Shown here: piece by piece, positions 52,843 to 62,378 of the stretch | Layout of the letters: every line of letters starts with the position of its first letter | Position numbering within the stretch: the stretch's first letter is position 1 | Source of the DNA: JAEXNA01 sp037189585 | GTDB taxonomy: Bacteria > Vulcanimicrobiota > Xenobia > Xenobiales > JADMJV01 | Length of the DNA stretch: 64,000 bases | NCBI GenBank assembly: GCA_037189585.1 | Contig: JBBCJA010000016.1 | Span: 58,276 to 122,275 of the forward strand | Direction: 5' to 3' | Position numbers and translations under genes: made by a program | Notes under the pieces: generated by a model | The model's database searches: none | Told to the model about the DNA's origin: nothing | What the model saw: the letters and a program-made list of their open reading frames with translations, nothing else

Positions 52843-55800
52843 ACAACCTCCTCGGGAAGTTCGAACCAAAAGTGTCCCCCTGGCGAAGCGCTTTCGATCC
52901 CGATTCGTCCCCCGTGAGCCTCCACGATCACTTTACAGATCCACAGCCCCAGACCCCGACCGTCTCCTCCTGTGGAGGCTCTGCGGAAGGGTTCAAAGAG
53001 GTCGTTCGCTTGACTGGAAGTAATTCCTGGACCATCGTCGCGCAGATCGAATCGCGCCCCGTCTTGAGTTCTCGCGAGGTTGACCTCCAAGTTGACCGGG
53101 CCGGGACAGTAGAGCAACGCATTGCCTAGCAGGTTCGACAGAACCTGGGCCAGACGTTCCCGATCCCCGACGTACTCGATGGATTCCAACTGATCTTTGA
53201 CCGTGACTTCCTGCCCGCGGTCCTCAGGTAGGCTTCTCAACTGTCCGGCGAGCGTTTCTCGAATCAGGCCGTCTAGGGAGAAGGGAGCTGTCCTTAAAGC
53301 CAAACGTCCCGAGACTTCGAGCTCGGAAGCATCGAGATAGGAGCGGACCAAGCCGTGGGCGTGGGCGCAGGCCTCCTCGATAAGGCCTTTGGCCCTTTCC
53401 ACTTGCTTTCCGGCGCGTTCGCCGCTGAGCTGGCCGGTCCACACCTGGATGGCCAGCAAGGCGTTCCGGAGGTCGTGGGCGGCTATGCCCAGGAATCCGG
53501 CCAGGGTGTCCTTGCGAACCGTTAGCTCCTTGGCTCTCATCTCTTCGGTATGGCGGGCTTCGCGTTCTCGGAGGATCTCTTCGTGCTGGCTCTGCTGTTT
53601 CTGAAAATGGTAGGCGTTCTCCAGCGAGATGGCGGCCTGGGAGGCTAAGACCTGAACGATCCTGAGGCGTTCCGGCGTGAAGACGCGGCAGGCCTGACTA
53701 TTCTCCAAATACAGGACACCGGCGAGCTGTCCACGTCGGAGCAAAGGAGCGCATAAGACGGAACGGATTTGGTGGCTTAAAATATAAGAATCTTGTTGGA
53801 AGTCGCCGGTATGGAGGGCGTCTTCCAAGACGACGGGCTCGCCGGTACGAAACACGAATTCGACGATGGCTCTGGACAGCCGTGCGCTTTTCTCGATGGC
53901 CTCGGCCTGTCTTACCCGGGTGTGGTCGCGGCTCGCCTCGGCTTGCAAGCGAGGTCCGTCTTCGCCGTTCAAGACCAGAAGGGCTCTCTCGGCTCCAGCA
54001 TTTTGAAGTAATAGCCGCGTGAGAGTCTCTAGGAGCCGCTCCAGGACAATCTCCTGGGAAAGAGCCTGGGCCGCTGTGACGATGGTGTTCAAGTCTAGAG
54101 TTTCGACTCGATCGGACATCGCCGGCTGGAGGGACCGGGCCAGGAGCGGGTCGAGATCGGGGAAGTCGCGGGCCAGCCTATGGGCCACGGCCTTCGCACC
54201 CCATTGGAGATAGAGGCTTATGGCTTCGGTGAAGTGGGCACGGCTCGCGCTCTCGAAACCGAAAGAGCCGGCGTACCGTCCCGCCAGCTCGTGAGCCAGG
54301 GCCTCGTCTTGATGGAATCGCTGAAGACGAGCTTCCCGGATCGCCTCTTGGAAAAGGGCCATCACGGCTTCATAGGATTTCCCTCGAACTCGCGCGACTT
54401 CGGCCTGAACCAGACGGAGTTTGTGGAGGTAGTTCGGCGGACAGCTCTTGGCCCACGGCTTTAGCACCGAGGTCACTCGTTTGGCTCCCGCCAGAGCTTG
54501 GCGCGCCGTGTGGCCGCGGCCCGCCATGGTCAGGTGAGCTAGCGCCTCGTAAAACAAAAAAACGGGGAGGCACGACTGGCCACGAAGACAATCCAGGTGA
54601 GAGCGGCAGAGGGCGATGCGATCGAGGCACCCGCCCGGGTCTCCCAGGAGGTAGCAGCCGACGGCTTGATAGCCACGACAGTAGCACAGGTTGCTGAAGT
54701 CGCGCGCTTGTTCCCAGCGAGCTAGTAGTTCCTTCTCCGTCACGTCCCCCACCGGAAGGGTGGGGTGGTCGCCGCTGAGTTCGTCGACGAGATGACGGAG
54801 GTGAAAGAGAAGCGGTCCCTTCTCTTGGGACTGGCGCTGAGTGCCAAGAATGGACAGATCGAGCTTTTTTCTCACCTCTTCCAAGGGACGACAGGTGAAG
54901 AACTCGTGGCAAGCGTTCCAGAAGAGACTGTAGGACCAGTACTCGGCGTCTCCATGGCTCATCGAGGTCTTTGCCGCTTCGTCCAAAGGCTCGACGGTGG
55001 CGTGGAGACTCTCTTTCCAGTGGCGAATGAAGATGTTGAAGACCAGTTGGATCTGGCCTTCGAGGTGCCGGGCTTTGAAGCGCTCCACAATGTCGAGGGC
55101 GACGAGCCCCATATCGTAGCCCCTTTGATAGCGTCCCAGGAGCGCTGATTGTGCCAGGGCGTAGCCGATGTAGCCATAGGCCGAGTCGCCACAATTGCCG
55201 TGGGAAAGGGAGAGTGAAACCATGCGGAAGACGACCAGAGGGTAGAGGTTGGGTCTGGTGAAATAAGCGGCCGAGCTAATGGCGCGCAATACCCTGAGGG
55301 CCGCCCTCTTACGCGGATCCACCATTTCGGGTAGGCGCCGTAAAGCCTCGGGCGGATAGTCTCTCAACCGAAGTTCGAGACGACCGAGATTAGCGATGAC
55401 GTGGCCCTTGTGAGGATGCTCAGGCAGCCGTTCTCCTAACACCCGTAAGGCTCGCAACCCTATGTCGAGGACCTTCTCCCACTGAATTCGGTTGATGTAG
55501 CAATAGAGCTGAACCTCCAAGATGGCGATTCGATCCAGGTCCGTCGCGGCTTTTTTCAGAAGAAAGCTGGCTCTGTTCTCCATTTCGTTATACTCGTTTA
55601 ATAAGGAAGCCGTCCGAGCTCGCTCGAGATTCAGGCGGAAAGCGAGCTCGTACACCGCCTCAAAAGAGCCCTCGTCCTCGGGTAGTAGAGCAAGCCCCGC
55701 TTCCAGGTAGTCCCTGGCTTCCTCATAAGCCGTTGACTGCCGCGCTTTGACCGCGGCGCGCAGATTCAACCGGGCTAGCTCTTCTCGTTGTTCTCGCGAG

Positions 55801-57908
55801 ATGATTTCGGAATGAGCGTGATTGAGGTGGGCGGTGATTTCAAAAAGCCTGGCGTCCCGAACTTCTTCCTTGGAGTTTTCCAGAAGCAGCCGGCCCAGGC
55901 TGGCGTGCAATCGCGGGCGTTCACTTTTTGGAATCGTCGCATAGGCCGCTTGCTGGACTTTGTCATGAGAAAAGGCGTAGCAGAGAGTTTCCTCTTCTGC
56001 CCGCCCCAGCCTAACGACAAGCTCTTCCCGTAAAAGAGGGGAGAGGGAGGGCACGACGTTGTCTTGCTCCATTCCGGCCACGATCGCGAGTGTGCGCTGT
56101 TCGAATTTACTGCCTAAACAAGAAGCCAGCCGGAGGAGTTGCTGGGCCTGGGGTTCTAGGGTTTCAATTCGCGAAATCAAAAGGCCGACGACATCCTCGG
56201 TGACCCCCGCCTCGCGAATTTGGCCAATGTTCCAGACCCATCGTCCTTCCTCGTGGCGAATCAGCTTTTGGGCAACGAGTTTTAGCAGAAATTGATTCAA
56301 GAAGAAAGGATTGCCCTGAGTCCGGGAGTGAACCAGCTGAGCAAATTCCCGCAGTTGGGCTGTGTCGACGCTCAGGGTGTCCGCTATAAGTGTCATGACG
56401 TCCTGTTGAAGAAGTGGACCCAGTTCGAGCTTGATCGGTGTCCCACCATCTTCTATCAAGCCGTCGACCAGTTCGGCCGCGGGGTGGCCCGCGTCGACTT
56501 CTTGGGATCGCCAGGCACCTATGAGGAGAAGATGCTCGATCTCCGGGTCGCGTAGGATGAGCCGCGCCAGGTGGAGTGACGAGGAATCGGCCCACTGAAG
56601 GTCGTCGAGAAAGATGATGAAAGGGTGTTCCGGCTGGGCCAGGGCACGAACGAATTGCCGTACCACGAGCTGAAATCTGCGCTCCGACTCCGCGCCGCCC
56701 AGCTCGGTCACGGGAGGCTGGGGCCCCAGGAGTAGGACCAGTTGAGGAACCACTTCCGAGAGAACCCCGGCATTGGGACCCAAGGTCTGAAGAAGATAGG
56801 CTTTCCTGGCCTCTAAATTCTCCTTGGGCTCGGTGAGAATCTTACGAATCGCCTCGCCAAAGGCTCTCATCAAACCACTGTACGGTTGATTTCTGCCAAA
56901 CTGATCCCACTTTCCGCTGATGAAAAGGTAGCGCTCGCCTTTGGATTGCCGCAGAGCCTCGCTGACCAGGCTGGACTTGCCGATACCCGCGCCGCCGGTG
57001 ATCAGAACAGCACGCCGGCCTCCAGAGAAGGTGGAACGCAAAGCGTCGACCACCACACGGACTTCTTGGTCCCTTCCGTAAATTTTTGAAGGCAAGTTCA
57101 GGGTACCCCTACCATCTTGCCGGCCAAGGCGGAAAGTCTGGAGTTCCTCCCCCTGGTTCAAAGCATTCAAGATGAGGTGAAGGTCCTGGCGCACACCCCT
57201 GGCGGATTGATATCGATCCTCGGGATCTTTAGCCAGGAGCTTGAGTATGAGGTCGGAGAGCGGCTTGGGCGTGTCCGCCGGAGGAGAGGGGGTGACCGCG
57301 ATATGGGAATGAACCAGACCGAGGTGATCTTTGTCGGGAAACGGCGGACTTGCCGTCATCACGGTATAGAGTGTGCACCCCAGGGAGTACAGATCGCTGC
57401 GGTGGTCAATGTTTCGACCGATTCGCCCGGTCTGTTCGGGAGCCATATACGATAAGGTGCCCTCAACGGCGAAACCGGTCAGCCGGACCTCCCATGCTCG
57501 GCTGTCGACGATAATGTTGGCCGGCTTGATGTCCTTGTGAATAAGCCCCGCGTCGTGGATGGTCTCCAGCGCTTCGCAGGTGGCGATCGCTATTCGACAG
57601 TAGGCGATGGTGGAGAGACGGTCCTCGAGCAGGATGGAAAGCGGGAGGCCCTGGAAGTCTTCGAGGACCAGAACGAAGCTTGTTCCGTGAAACTCTAGAG
57701 AAAGGGCTTTCAGAGTACCTCTTGAGGAGAGTAAGCGTGAAACTTCATAATCTCTTCGTAAACTCTCAAGAACATGGGACGGCGGCGCCTCGTCAACAGG
57801 CATCTTGAGGAGTACCGGGCGATCGCTGCCTCGGAGAGAGGCCCTGTAGACGACATAGCGGTCATCGCGCCAGAGACGTTCGCCTACATCGTAGTTGTCA
57901 AGCGACAT
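52809..57908 (-). CDS. Ser/Thr kinase-AAA-TPR-GAF-histidine kinase fusion
   Basis: 1699-residue multidomain signalling protein, a type known in cyanobacteria, myxobacteria and others. Kinase domain 1-260: Lys35, IHKDIKPANI with Asp126 and Asn131, and APEQTGR. However the segment after the DFG position reads LTGFAVEGTLSYM: the DFG aspartate is missing (Gly145), and about 20 residues of activation loop are absent. AAA part: Walker A TGGAGIGKSS (304-313), Walker B FIIFLDDLQWAD. Then TPR-like helices, a GAF domain (about 1265-1420), and a histidine kinase with His in AAHDLRNALL (about 1476), N-box, DDGPGI and GLGLWICK. The response regulator is encoded in the divergent operon. Confidence 0.85.
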   Translation of the reverse strand: MSLDNYDVGERLWRDDRYVVYRASLRGSDRPVLLKMPVDEAPPSHVLESLRRDYEVSRLLSSRGTLKALSLEFHGTSFVLVLEDFQGLPLSILLEDRLSTIAYCRIAIATCEALETIHDAGLIHKDIKPANIIVDSRAWEVRLTGFAVEGTLSYMAPEQTGRIGRNIDHRSDLYSLGCTLYTVMTASPPFPDKDHLGLVHSHIAVTPSPPADTPKPLSDLILKLLAKDPEDRYQSARGVRQDLHLILNALNQGEELQTFRLGRQDGRGTLNLPSKIYGRDQEVRVVVDALRSTFSGGRRAVLITGGAGIGKSSLVSEALRQSKGERYLFISGKWDQFGRNQPYSGLMRAFGEAIRKILTEPKENLEARKAYLLQTLGPNAGVLSEVVPQLVLLLGPQPPVTELGGAESERRFQLVVRQFVRALAQPEHPFIIFLDDLQWADSSSLHLARLILRDPEIEHLLLIGAWRSQEVDAGHPAAELVDGLIEDGGTPIKLELGPLLQQDVMTLIADTLSVDTAQLREFAQLVHSRTQGNPFFLNQFLLKLVAQKLIRHEEGRWVWNIGQIREAGVTEDVVGLLISRIETLEPQAQQLLRLASCLGSKFEQRTLAIVAGMEQDNVVPSLSPLLREELVVRLGRAEEETLCYAFSHDKVQQAAYATIPKSERPRLHASLGRLLLENSKEEVRDARLFEITAHLNHAHSEIISREQREELARLNLRAAVKARQSTAYEEARDYLEAGLALLPEDEGSFEAVYELAFRLNLERARTASLLNEYNEMENRASFLLKKAATDLDRIAILEVQLYCYINRIQWEKVLDIGLRALRVLGERLPEHPHKGHVIANLGRLELRLRDYPPEALRRLPEMVDPRKRAALRVLRAISSAAYFTRPNLYPLVVFRMVSLSLSHGNCGDSAYGYIGYALAQSALLGRYQRGYDMGLVALDIVERFKARHLEGQIQLVFNIFIRHWKESLHATVEPLDEAAKTSMSHGDAEYWSYSLFWNACHEFFTCRPLEEVRKKLDLSILGTQRQSQEKGPLLFHLRHLVDELSGDHPTLPVGDVTEKELLARWEQARDFSNLCYCRGYQAVGCYLLGDPGGCLDRIALCRSHLDCLRGQSCLPVFLFYEALAHLTMAGRGHTARQALAGAKRVTSVLKPWAKSCPPNYLHKLRLVQAEVARVRGKSYEAVMALFQEAIREARLQRFHQDEALAHELAGRYAGSFGFESASRAHFTEAISLYLQWGAKAVAHRLARDFPDLDPLLARSLQPAMSDRVETLDLNTIVTAAQALSQEIVLERLLETLTRLLLQNAGAERALLVLNGEDGPRLQAEASRDHTRVRQAEAIEKSARLSRAIVEFVFRTGEPVVLEDALHTGDFQQDSYILSHQIRSVLCAPLLRRGQLAGVLYLENSQACRVFTPERLRIVQVLASQAAISLENAYHFQKQQSQHEEILREREARHTEEMRAKELTVRKDTLAGFLGIAAHDLRNALLAIQVWTGQLSGERAGKQVERAKGLIEEACAHAHGLVRSYLDASELEVSGRLALRTAPFSLDGLIRETLAGQLRSLPEDRGQEVTVKDQLESIEYVGDRERLAQVLSNLLGNALLYCPGPVNLEVNLARTQDGARFDLRDDGPGITSSQANDLFEPFRRASTGGDGRGLGLWICKVIVEAHGGRIGIESASPGGHFWFELPEEVVCSTFRPHSET

Positions 57909-57976
57909 CGTCGAGACACCCCACCTATTCTATGGTCTTCCTCTTCTCTTGGAAGGGTCCTGCCGCAGGTGGCTTT
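57909..57976. promoter_or_regulatory. divergent promoter region between kinase and CrtC-like copy 2
   Basis: 68 bases separate the kinase start from the CrtC-like start on the other strand. No clear consensus boxes or inverted repeats were found, but the layout implies both promoters lie here or just inside the genes. Confidence 0.4.
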
Positions 57977-59038
57977 ATGAGGGTTTCGAATACAGGGGCG
58001 ATGGAACCTCAAACGTCGGGCATTCGGGGCCCAGTCACCCCGGCTGATGATGGATACCATTTCCCTTCATTACCTTCCGGCGGCGCGCAAGCATGGTATC
58101 TGGAATGGTGGTACTTCAACTTCGTGGATCCGGGGACGGGCCTGGCGGGGATTCTCATGTTCGAGGTTTTTAATCCCAAGAACAGATTCGGGTTGGGTCG
58201 CGCGGGGACCAGTGTCGTTTTGTTCCCTCCTGGTAGAGAGCCCCTGGTCATTCAAGATCTCTATCCCCTGGCTGAGTTTCAAGCCTCGCCTCACCAGGCG
58301 GACCTGCGAGTTGGACCTGGAAACCGAGTTTCATCTCCCGATGCCGAGACGAACCACCTGACTATGGCGACCAAGAACGGGAAGGTTCAACTTGAATTGA
58401 CTTTCGCGCGTACGGCGCCAGGCGCCTATATGTCCTCGGAGATGTCAGGGCCGTTTCGATGGGAGGAGGCCTCCTGGTTGTGCTACAGCCCTCAGGCCAG
58501 AGTGGATGGTGTCATCACTCTGGAAGGAGAGAGGTTCAGCCTGGAACGGGCGCGAGGATATCATGACCATAACTGGGGGAAATGGCTACTTTTCGCACGG
58601 ACGTTTATCTGGGCGGCTTTCGCCGACCCTGACCGAGGGCTCCACTTCAACTACGGATTGTCTCGAGGTTTCCATCCCGGAAATCGGGCGATTCTTCGAT
58701 ATGACGGGATGGATCTCGAATTCCCCCCCGATCGGATCGAGCCACCACGTCCCTCAGAGTTTCGCGGATACAAGGGTCTGTTTAGGGTATGGAACTATCC
58801 CACGCAAGTGGCGGTGGCCATGGTGGATTCGACCAGCCGGTATCGCTTGGAAATGACCTGGCGGGTTCTAGCCACGGCGCACTTGCCGAAGGCTCCCCTG
58901 GTGGTCTTCGAGCATCGCGCCCACCTCCAGGGCAAGCTGAGCCGGTCCGTCAATGAGCAATGGGAGCTTGTGGCCGAGTTTGAGGGTGACGGTTTCTGTG
59001 AGTGGACGGATACATGGATTCCACTTCCTGGAGTATAG
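57977..59038 (+). CDS. CrtC/AttH-like lipocalin-fold protein (copy 2)
   Basis: 353 residues from ATG 57977 (AGGTGG four bases upstream; ATG 57932 gives a longer form). It shares with copy 1 the motifs LEWWYFNFVDPGTGLAG and ARGYHDHNWGKWLL, then FEVFNPKNRFG. The two copies are clearly paralogous but not identical. It is followed eight bases later by a LuxR-type response regulator, so it and the regulator are one operon, divergent from the kinase. A carotenoid- or lipid-modifying role under light or redox control is possible; inference. Confidence 0.78.
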   Translation: MRVSNTGAMEPQTSGIRGPVTPADDGYHFPSLPSGGAQAWYLEWWYFNFVDPGTGLAGILMFEVFNPKNRFGLGRAGTSVVLFPPGREPLVIQDLYPLAEFQASPHQADLRVGPGNRVSSPDAETNHLTMATKNGKVQLELTFARTAPGAYMSSEMSGPFRWEEASWLCYSPQARVDGVITLEGERFSLERARGYHDHNWGKWLLFARTFIWAAFADPDRGLHFNYGLSRGFHPGNRAILRYDGMDLEFPPDRIEPPRPSEFRGYKGLFRVWNYPTQVAVAMVDSTSRYRLEMTWRVLATAHLPKAPLVVFEHRAHLQGKLSRSVNEQWELVAEFEGDGFCEWTDTWIPLPGV

Positions 59039-59046
59039 AACGGACT

Positions 59047-59715
59047 ATGCTACCACCGATTAACGTTTTACTGGTTGACGATCACTACATTTTGAGAGAA
59101 GGCGTCAAGGCTCTTATCGAATCGGAATCCGAGATAAAGGTTGCCGCCTGCGCGGCGACGGCCGAAGAAGGGTTGGCAAAGGCGCTCGGTTGCAACATTG
59201 ATGTCGCCCTGATCGATTACTCGCTTCCCGATCATGACGGTGTGTGGCTTCTCCAGCGGATCCACGCCCAGAAACCGGCTCTTCCGATCCTCGTGCTGTC
59301 GATGCACACCGACCGAGATATCGTGGTCCGAGCCCTTAGCGAGGGAGCCGCGGGCTATCTTCCCAAGAGTGTGGATTCCTCCGAGCTTTTGACGGCCATT
59401 CGGGCCGTTCATCAGGGTGGCTCCTATCTGCACCCCACGATTGCCCCGCATCTTTTGGGGGCTCTCCGGAATGGAACGAAAGATTCTTCCGAAGTGGAGT
59501 TTAGCGAGCGGGAGCTGCACATTTTACAGCGAGCGGCGGAGGGGTGGCCCAACCAGCGGATCGCCGACGAACTGTTTCTCTCCATAAGCACCATCAAATC
59601 GGACTTGCGTGAACTTTTCCGAAAGCTGAATGCTTCCACGCGGACGGAAGTGGTGGCCGAGGCGATACGAAGGGGAAGTATTCCACAGAAAGGTTCCCAG
59701 GAGCGACCCGGTTAG
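59047..59715 (+). CDS. LuxR/NarL-type response regulator
   Basis: 222 residues from ATG 59047. Receiver domain: Asp11-Asp12 acidic pair, phosphoacceptor Asp57 in VALIDYSLPDHDG, and the conserved Ser/Thr and Lys (VLSMHTD; YLPKS). Then a LuxR HTH: LQRAAEGWPNQRIADELFLSISTIKSDLRELFRKLNA. It is the natural partner of the histidine-kinase end of the 1699-residue protein, which faces it divergently. Its gene follows the CrtC-like gene by eight bases. The last four bases overlap the end of the CysN/C gene. Confidence 0.9.
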   Translation: MLPPINVLLVDDHYILREGVKALIESESEIKVAACAATAEEGLAKALGCNIDVALIDYSLPDHDGVWLLQRIHAQKPALPILVLSMHTDRDIVVRALSEGAAGYLPKSVDSSELLTAIRAVHQGGSYLHPTIAPHLLGALRNGTKDSSEVEFSERELHILQRAAEGWPNQRIADELFLSISTIKSDLRELFRKLNASTRTEVVAEAIRRGSIPQKGSQERPG

Positions 59716-61481
59716 CCCCCTAGATTTAGGACCCGGCGGGCACTGACCTCGGGGCTTTCCGCCGCTGTGTCGAGCACAATCTCCGGATTCGCGGGCGGCT
59801 CGTAGACGGAGTCGATTCCGGTGAATTGAGGGATTTCCCCCGCCTCGACTTGGCGATAGAGACCTTTGGGGTCGCGGGAGCGGCAGAGCTCCAGGGAACA
59901 GTCGAGGTAGACTTCCAGAAACCGGCCGGCCGGAACGAGTGAGCGCGCGAAGGCGCGATCGGCGGCGAACGGGCTGATCAGGGCGGCAATGACGAGTAAT
60001 CCTTGCTCGGCCGCCAAAGCGGCCAGATGCGCGGCGCGCCGATTGTTCTCTCGTCGGTCCTCGTCGGAGAATCCGAGGTCGGAGCAGAGTCCTTGGCGCA
60101 GCTGGTCGCCGTCGAGGATGAGGACGTCCTCTCGTCCCGCTTGGCGCTTGATCTCGTGAGCCAGTGTGGTTTTCCCCGAACCGGAAAGACCGGTCAGCCA
60201 GAGCACGACCCCTTGGCGAGCTTTCGTCACGTGTTCCTCCACCGCCCTGGCCCGGTCGCGCAGAAGCCCCGCCGCCACCGTTTCATGAGTGACGGGATCG
60301 ACTAAGAGAAAGCTTCCCGTGAAACGGTTGGTGCGGTAAGAGTCGAAGAAGAGTGTCCCGCTCAGCTTGAGAGTGGCTCTCCCGATCTCGTTTTTGACCA
60401 ACCTTTGGGCCGGCTCGCGATGCATGGTGTCGATGTCCACTCGGTAGCGCAGTTTCTTGATGGTGGCGCTGAGCTGTCGAGTGGTGTGGAGCAGGGCGTA
60501 ACGGGTGGAGGTCTTCAGGGCTGTCTCCCCCAGCCAGACCAGGTAAGCGTCGACGGTGTCCGAGGCAAGGGGCAAGTTGTTGACTCTCACCAGCATGTCG
60601 CCCCGGCCGGCGTCGACCTGGTCGGCCAAGCGCAGCGCGACCGAGTCGCCGGCCTCGGCTCGAGTTTGTGAGCTCTGGTAAGTCTCGATGCTCTTTAGGG
60701 TGGTTTTGACTCCCGAGGGGAGAACGGCGAGGGCTTCCCCGACCTTGACCCGGCCGGAAACGACCTGGCCGGCGTAGAGCCGTTCTCCTCGTAGATCGCG
60801 TAGGACAGTTTGCACGGGGAAACGGAAGTCCACCACGTTTCGAGTTCCTCCGGGGTAGGCGGTCTCTAAGAGACCCAGGAGGTGGTCGCCGGTGTACCAG
60901 GGCATACGCGAGCTTTTTTGCGTGAGGTTGTCGCCGTGTAGGGCCGAGACAGGGACAAAGGTGAGTCCTCTGGCTTCCAGGCGCGAGGCGAAGTCCTGGA
61001 AGTCCTGACGGAGTTGCTCGAAGGCTTCTTGAGAGTATTCAACGGTGTCCATTTTGTTGACCGCCACCAAAAGGTGGGGAACTCCCAACAGCGTGGCCAG
61101 GAAGGCGTGCCGGCGGGTTTGGGTGGTTAGTCCGTGGCGAACATCGACCACTAAAAGCGCGAGCTCGGCGCCCGAGGCCCCGGTGACCATATTGCGGGTG
61201 TACTGCTCGTGACCCGGGCAGTCGGCGATCAGAAAGCGGCGACGCGGAGTGGAGAAGGTGCGATAGGCGACGTCGATGGTGATCCCCTGCTCTCGCTCGG
61301 CTCGCAGCCCGTCGGTGAAAAGCGACAGGTCCAGGTCGTGGCGACCTAGTTTCTCGCTTTGACGACGCACCGTGGCTATGACGTCGGATGGTAGCGATCC
61401 TGTCTCGTACAGAAGTCGCCCGATCAAGGTGCTCTTGCCATCGTCGACGCTTCCGGCGGTGCACAGTCGCAGAATCCGCAT
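59712..61481 (-). CDS. cysNC: CysN-CysC fusion: sulfate adenylyltransferase subunit 1 / APS kinase
   Basis: 589-residue bifunctional enzyme. The N-terminal GTPase half has GSVDDGKSTLIGRL, GITIDVAYRTF, DCPGHEQY and NKMD, all the G-motifs of CysN. It supports ATP sulfurylase with CysD. The C-terminal half (from about residue 420) is APS kinase: GLSGSGKTTLA P-loop, DGDQLRQGL, and FLEVYLDCSLELCRSRDPKGLY. Together they make PAPS from sulfate. ATG lies three bases after the CysD stop (TAA-AAG-ATG). No PAPS reductase gene is in the window, so PAPS could serve assimilation elsewhere or sulfation. Confidence 0.93.
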   Translation of the reverse strand: MRILRLCTAGSVDDGKSTLIGRLLYETGSLPSDVIATVRRQSEKLGRHDLDLSLFTDGLRAEREQGITIDVAYRTFSTPRRRFLIADCPGHEQYTRNMVTGASGAELALLVVDVRHGLTTQTRRHAFLATLLGVPHLLVAVNKMDTVEYSQEAFEQLRQDFQDFASRLEARGLTFVPVSALHGDNLTQKSSRMPWYTGDHLLGLLETAYPGGTRNVVDFRFPVQTVLRDLRGERLYAGQVVSGRVKVGEALAVLPSGVKTTLKSIETYQSSQTRAEAGDSVALRLADQVDAGRGDMLVRVNNLPLASDTVDAYLVWLGETALKTSTRYALLHTTRQLSATIKKLRYRVDIDTMHREPAQRLVKNEIGRATLKLSGTLFFDSYRTNRFTGSFLLVDPVTHETVAAGLLRDRARAVEEHVTKARQGVVLWLTGLSGSGKTTLAHEIKRQAGREDVLILDGDQLRQGLCSDLGFSDEDRRENNRRAAHLAALAAEQGLLVIAALISPFAADRAFARSLVPAGRFLEVYLDCSLELCRSRDPKGLYRQVEAGEIPQFTGIDSVYEPPANPEIVLDTAAESPEVSARRVLNLGG

Positions 61482-61484
61482 CTT

Positions 61485-62372
61485 TTAGAAGTAGCCTACT
61501 CTTTTTCGCTCTTCCATGGCCTGCTCCGAGCGCTGGTCGTCAAAGCGCGCGCTTCGTTCGGAAAAGGCGCCTGCTCGTAGTTCGGCGATCACCTCGACGA
61601 GGTCGTGGGCCTCCGATTCCACCGCGCCGGTGCACGTCATGTCTCCGATGGTGCGGAAACGGACTCTTTTGCGTTGGGGTGCGGCCCCGGCTTTGAGATA
61701 GGGAGAGGCGGCGAGCAGCGTGCTGTTGACCTCGACGACCTCCCGCTGGTGAGAAAAGTAGAGGGAGGGGAGAGCGAGCTCTTCGCGCTGGAGGTAGAGC
61801 CAGACGTCGAGCTCGGTGAAGTTGGAGAGGGGGAAAACTCGAAAGTGTTCTCCGGGGGCTTTCCCCGCGTTGACCAGTCCCCACAGCTCGGGCCGTTGAT
61901 TTTTGGGATCCCAGGCACCCAGACTATTGCGGTGAGAGAAGAACCGTTCTTTGGCTCGAGCTTTCTCTTCGTCGCGGCGAGCGCCGCCGAGGCACGCGTC
62001 GAAGCGATGCTGAGCGATGGTGTCCAGCAGAGTGACTGTCTGCAGCCCGTTGCGGCTGGCCAGAGGTCCTGTCTCCTCCGAGACGCGCCCGCTGTCGATG
62101 GAGGCCTGGACCGAGCCGACGACGAGTTTGGCGTCGAGTTCTCGCCCGAAATGATCTCGAAATTCGAGAGTTTCGGGGAAGTTGTGTCCGGTGTCGATAT
62201 GGACGAGCGGGAAGGGGAAGGGGGCCGGCCAGAAGGCCTTGCGGACGATCCAGGCCAGGGCGATGGAGTCTTTGCCGCCCGAAAAGAGGACCGCCGGGGA
62301 AGAGAACTGCCCGGCGACCTCCCGCACGACGGCGATGGCCTCGTCTTCGAGCTCTTGGGGAAATTTCGGCAT
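61485..62372 (-). CDS. cysD: CysD: sulfate adenylyltransferase subunit 2
   Basis: 295-residue PP-loop ATP sulfurylase subunit. The PP-loop reads FSGGKDSIALAW (residues 31-36 SGGKDS). LVHIDTGHNFPETLEFRD and GARRDEEKARAKERFFSHR are the family markers, and the C-terminal ends KRVGYF as usual. It forms the CysND heterodimer with the downstream CysNC. The gene is six bases after the clostripain-like gene. Confidence 0.95.
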   Translation of the reverse strand: MPKFPQELEDEAIAVVREVAGQFSSPAVLFSGGKDSIALAWIVRKAFWPAPFPFPLVHIDTGHNFPETLEFRDHFGRELDAKLVVGSVQASIDSGRVSEETGPLASRNGLQTVTLLDTIAQHRFDACLGGARRDEEKARAKERFFSHRNSLGAWDPKNQRPELWGLVNAGKAPGEHFRVFPLSNFTELDVWLYLQREELALPSLYFSHQREVVEVNSTLLAASPYLKAGAAPQRKRVRFRTIGDMTCTGAVESEAHDLVEVIAELRAGAFSERSARFDDQRSEQAMEERKRVGYF

Positions 62373-62378
62373 CGCGCT

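Noticed and set aside
54370..55194. 274-codon minus-strand frame inside the kinase gene
   Set aside because: It lies in another frame of the kinase gene and translates to a Pro/Arg/Ser-rich sequence without motifs.
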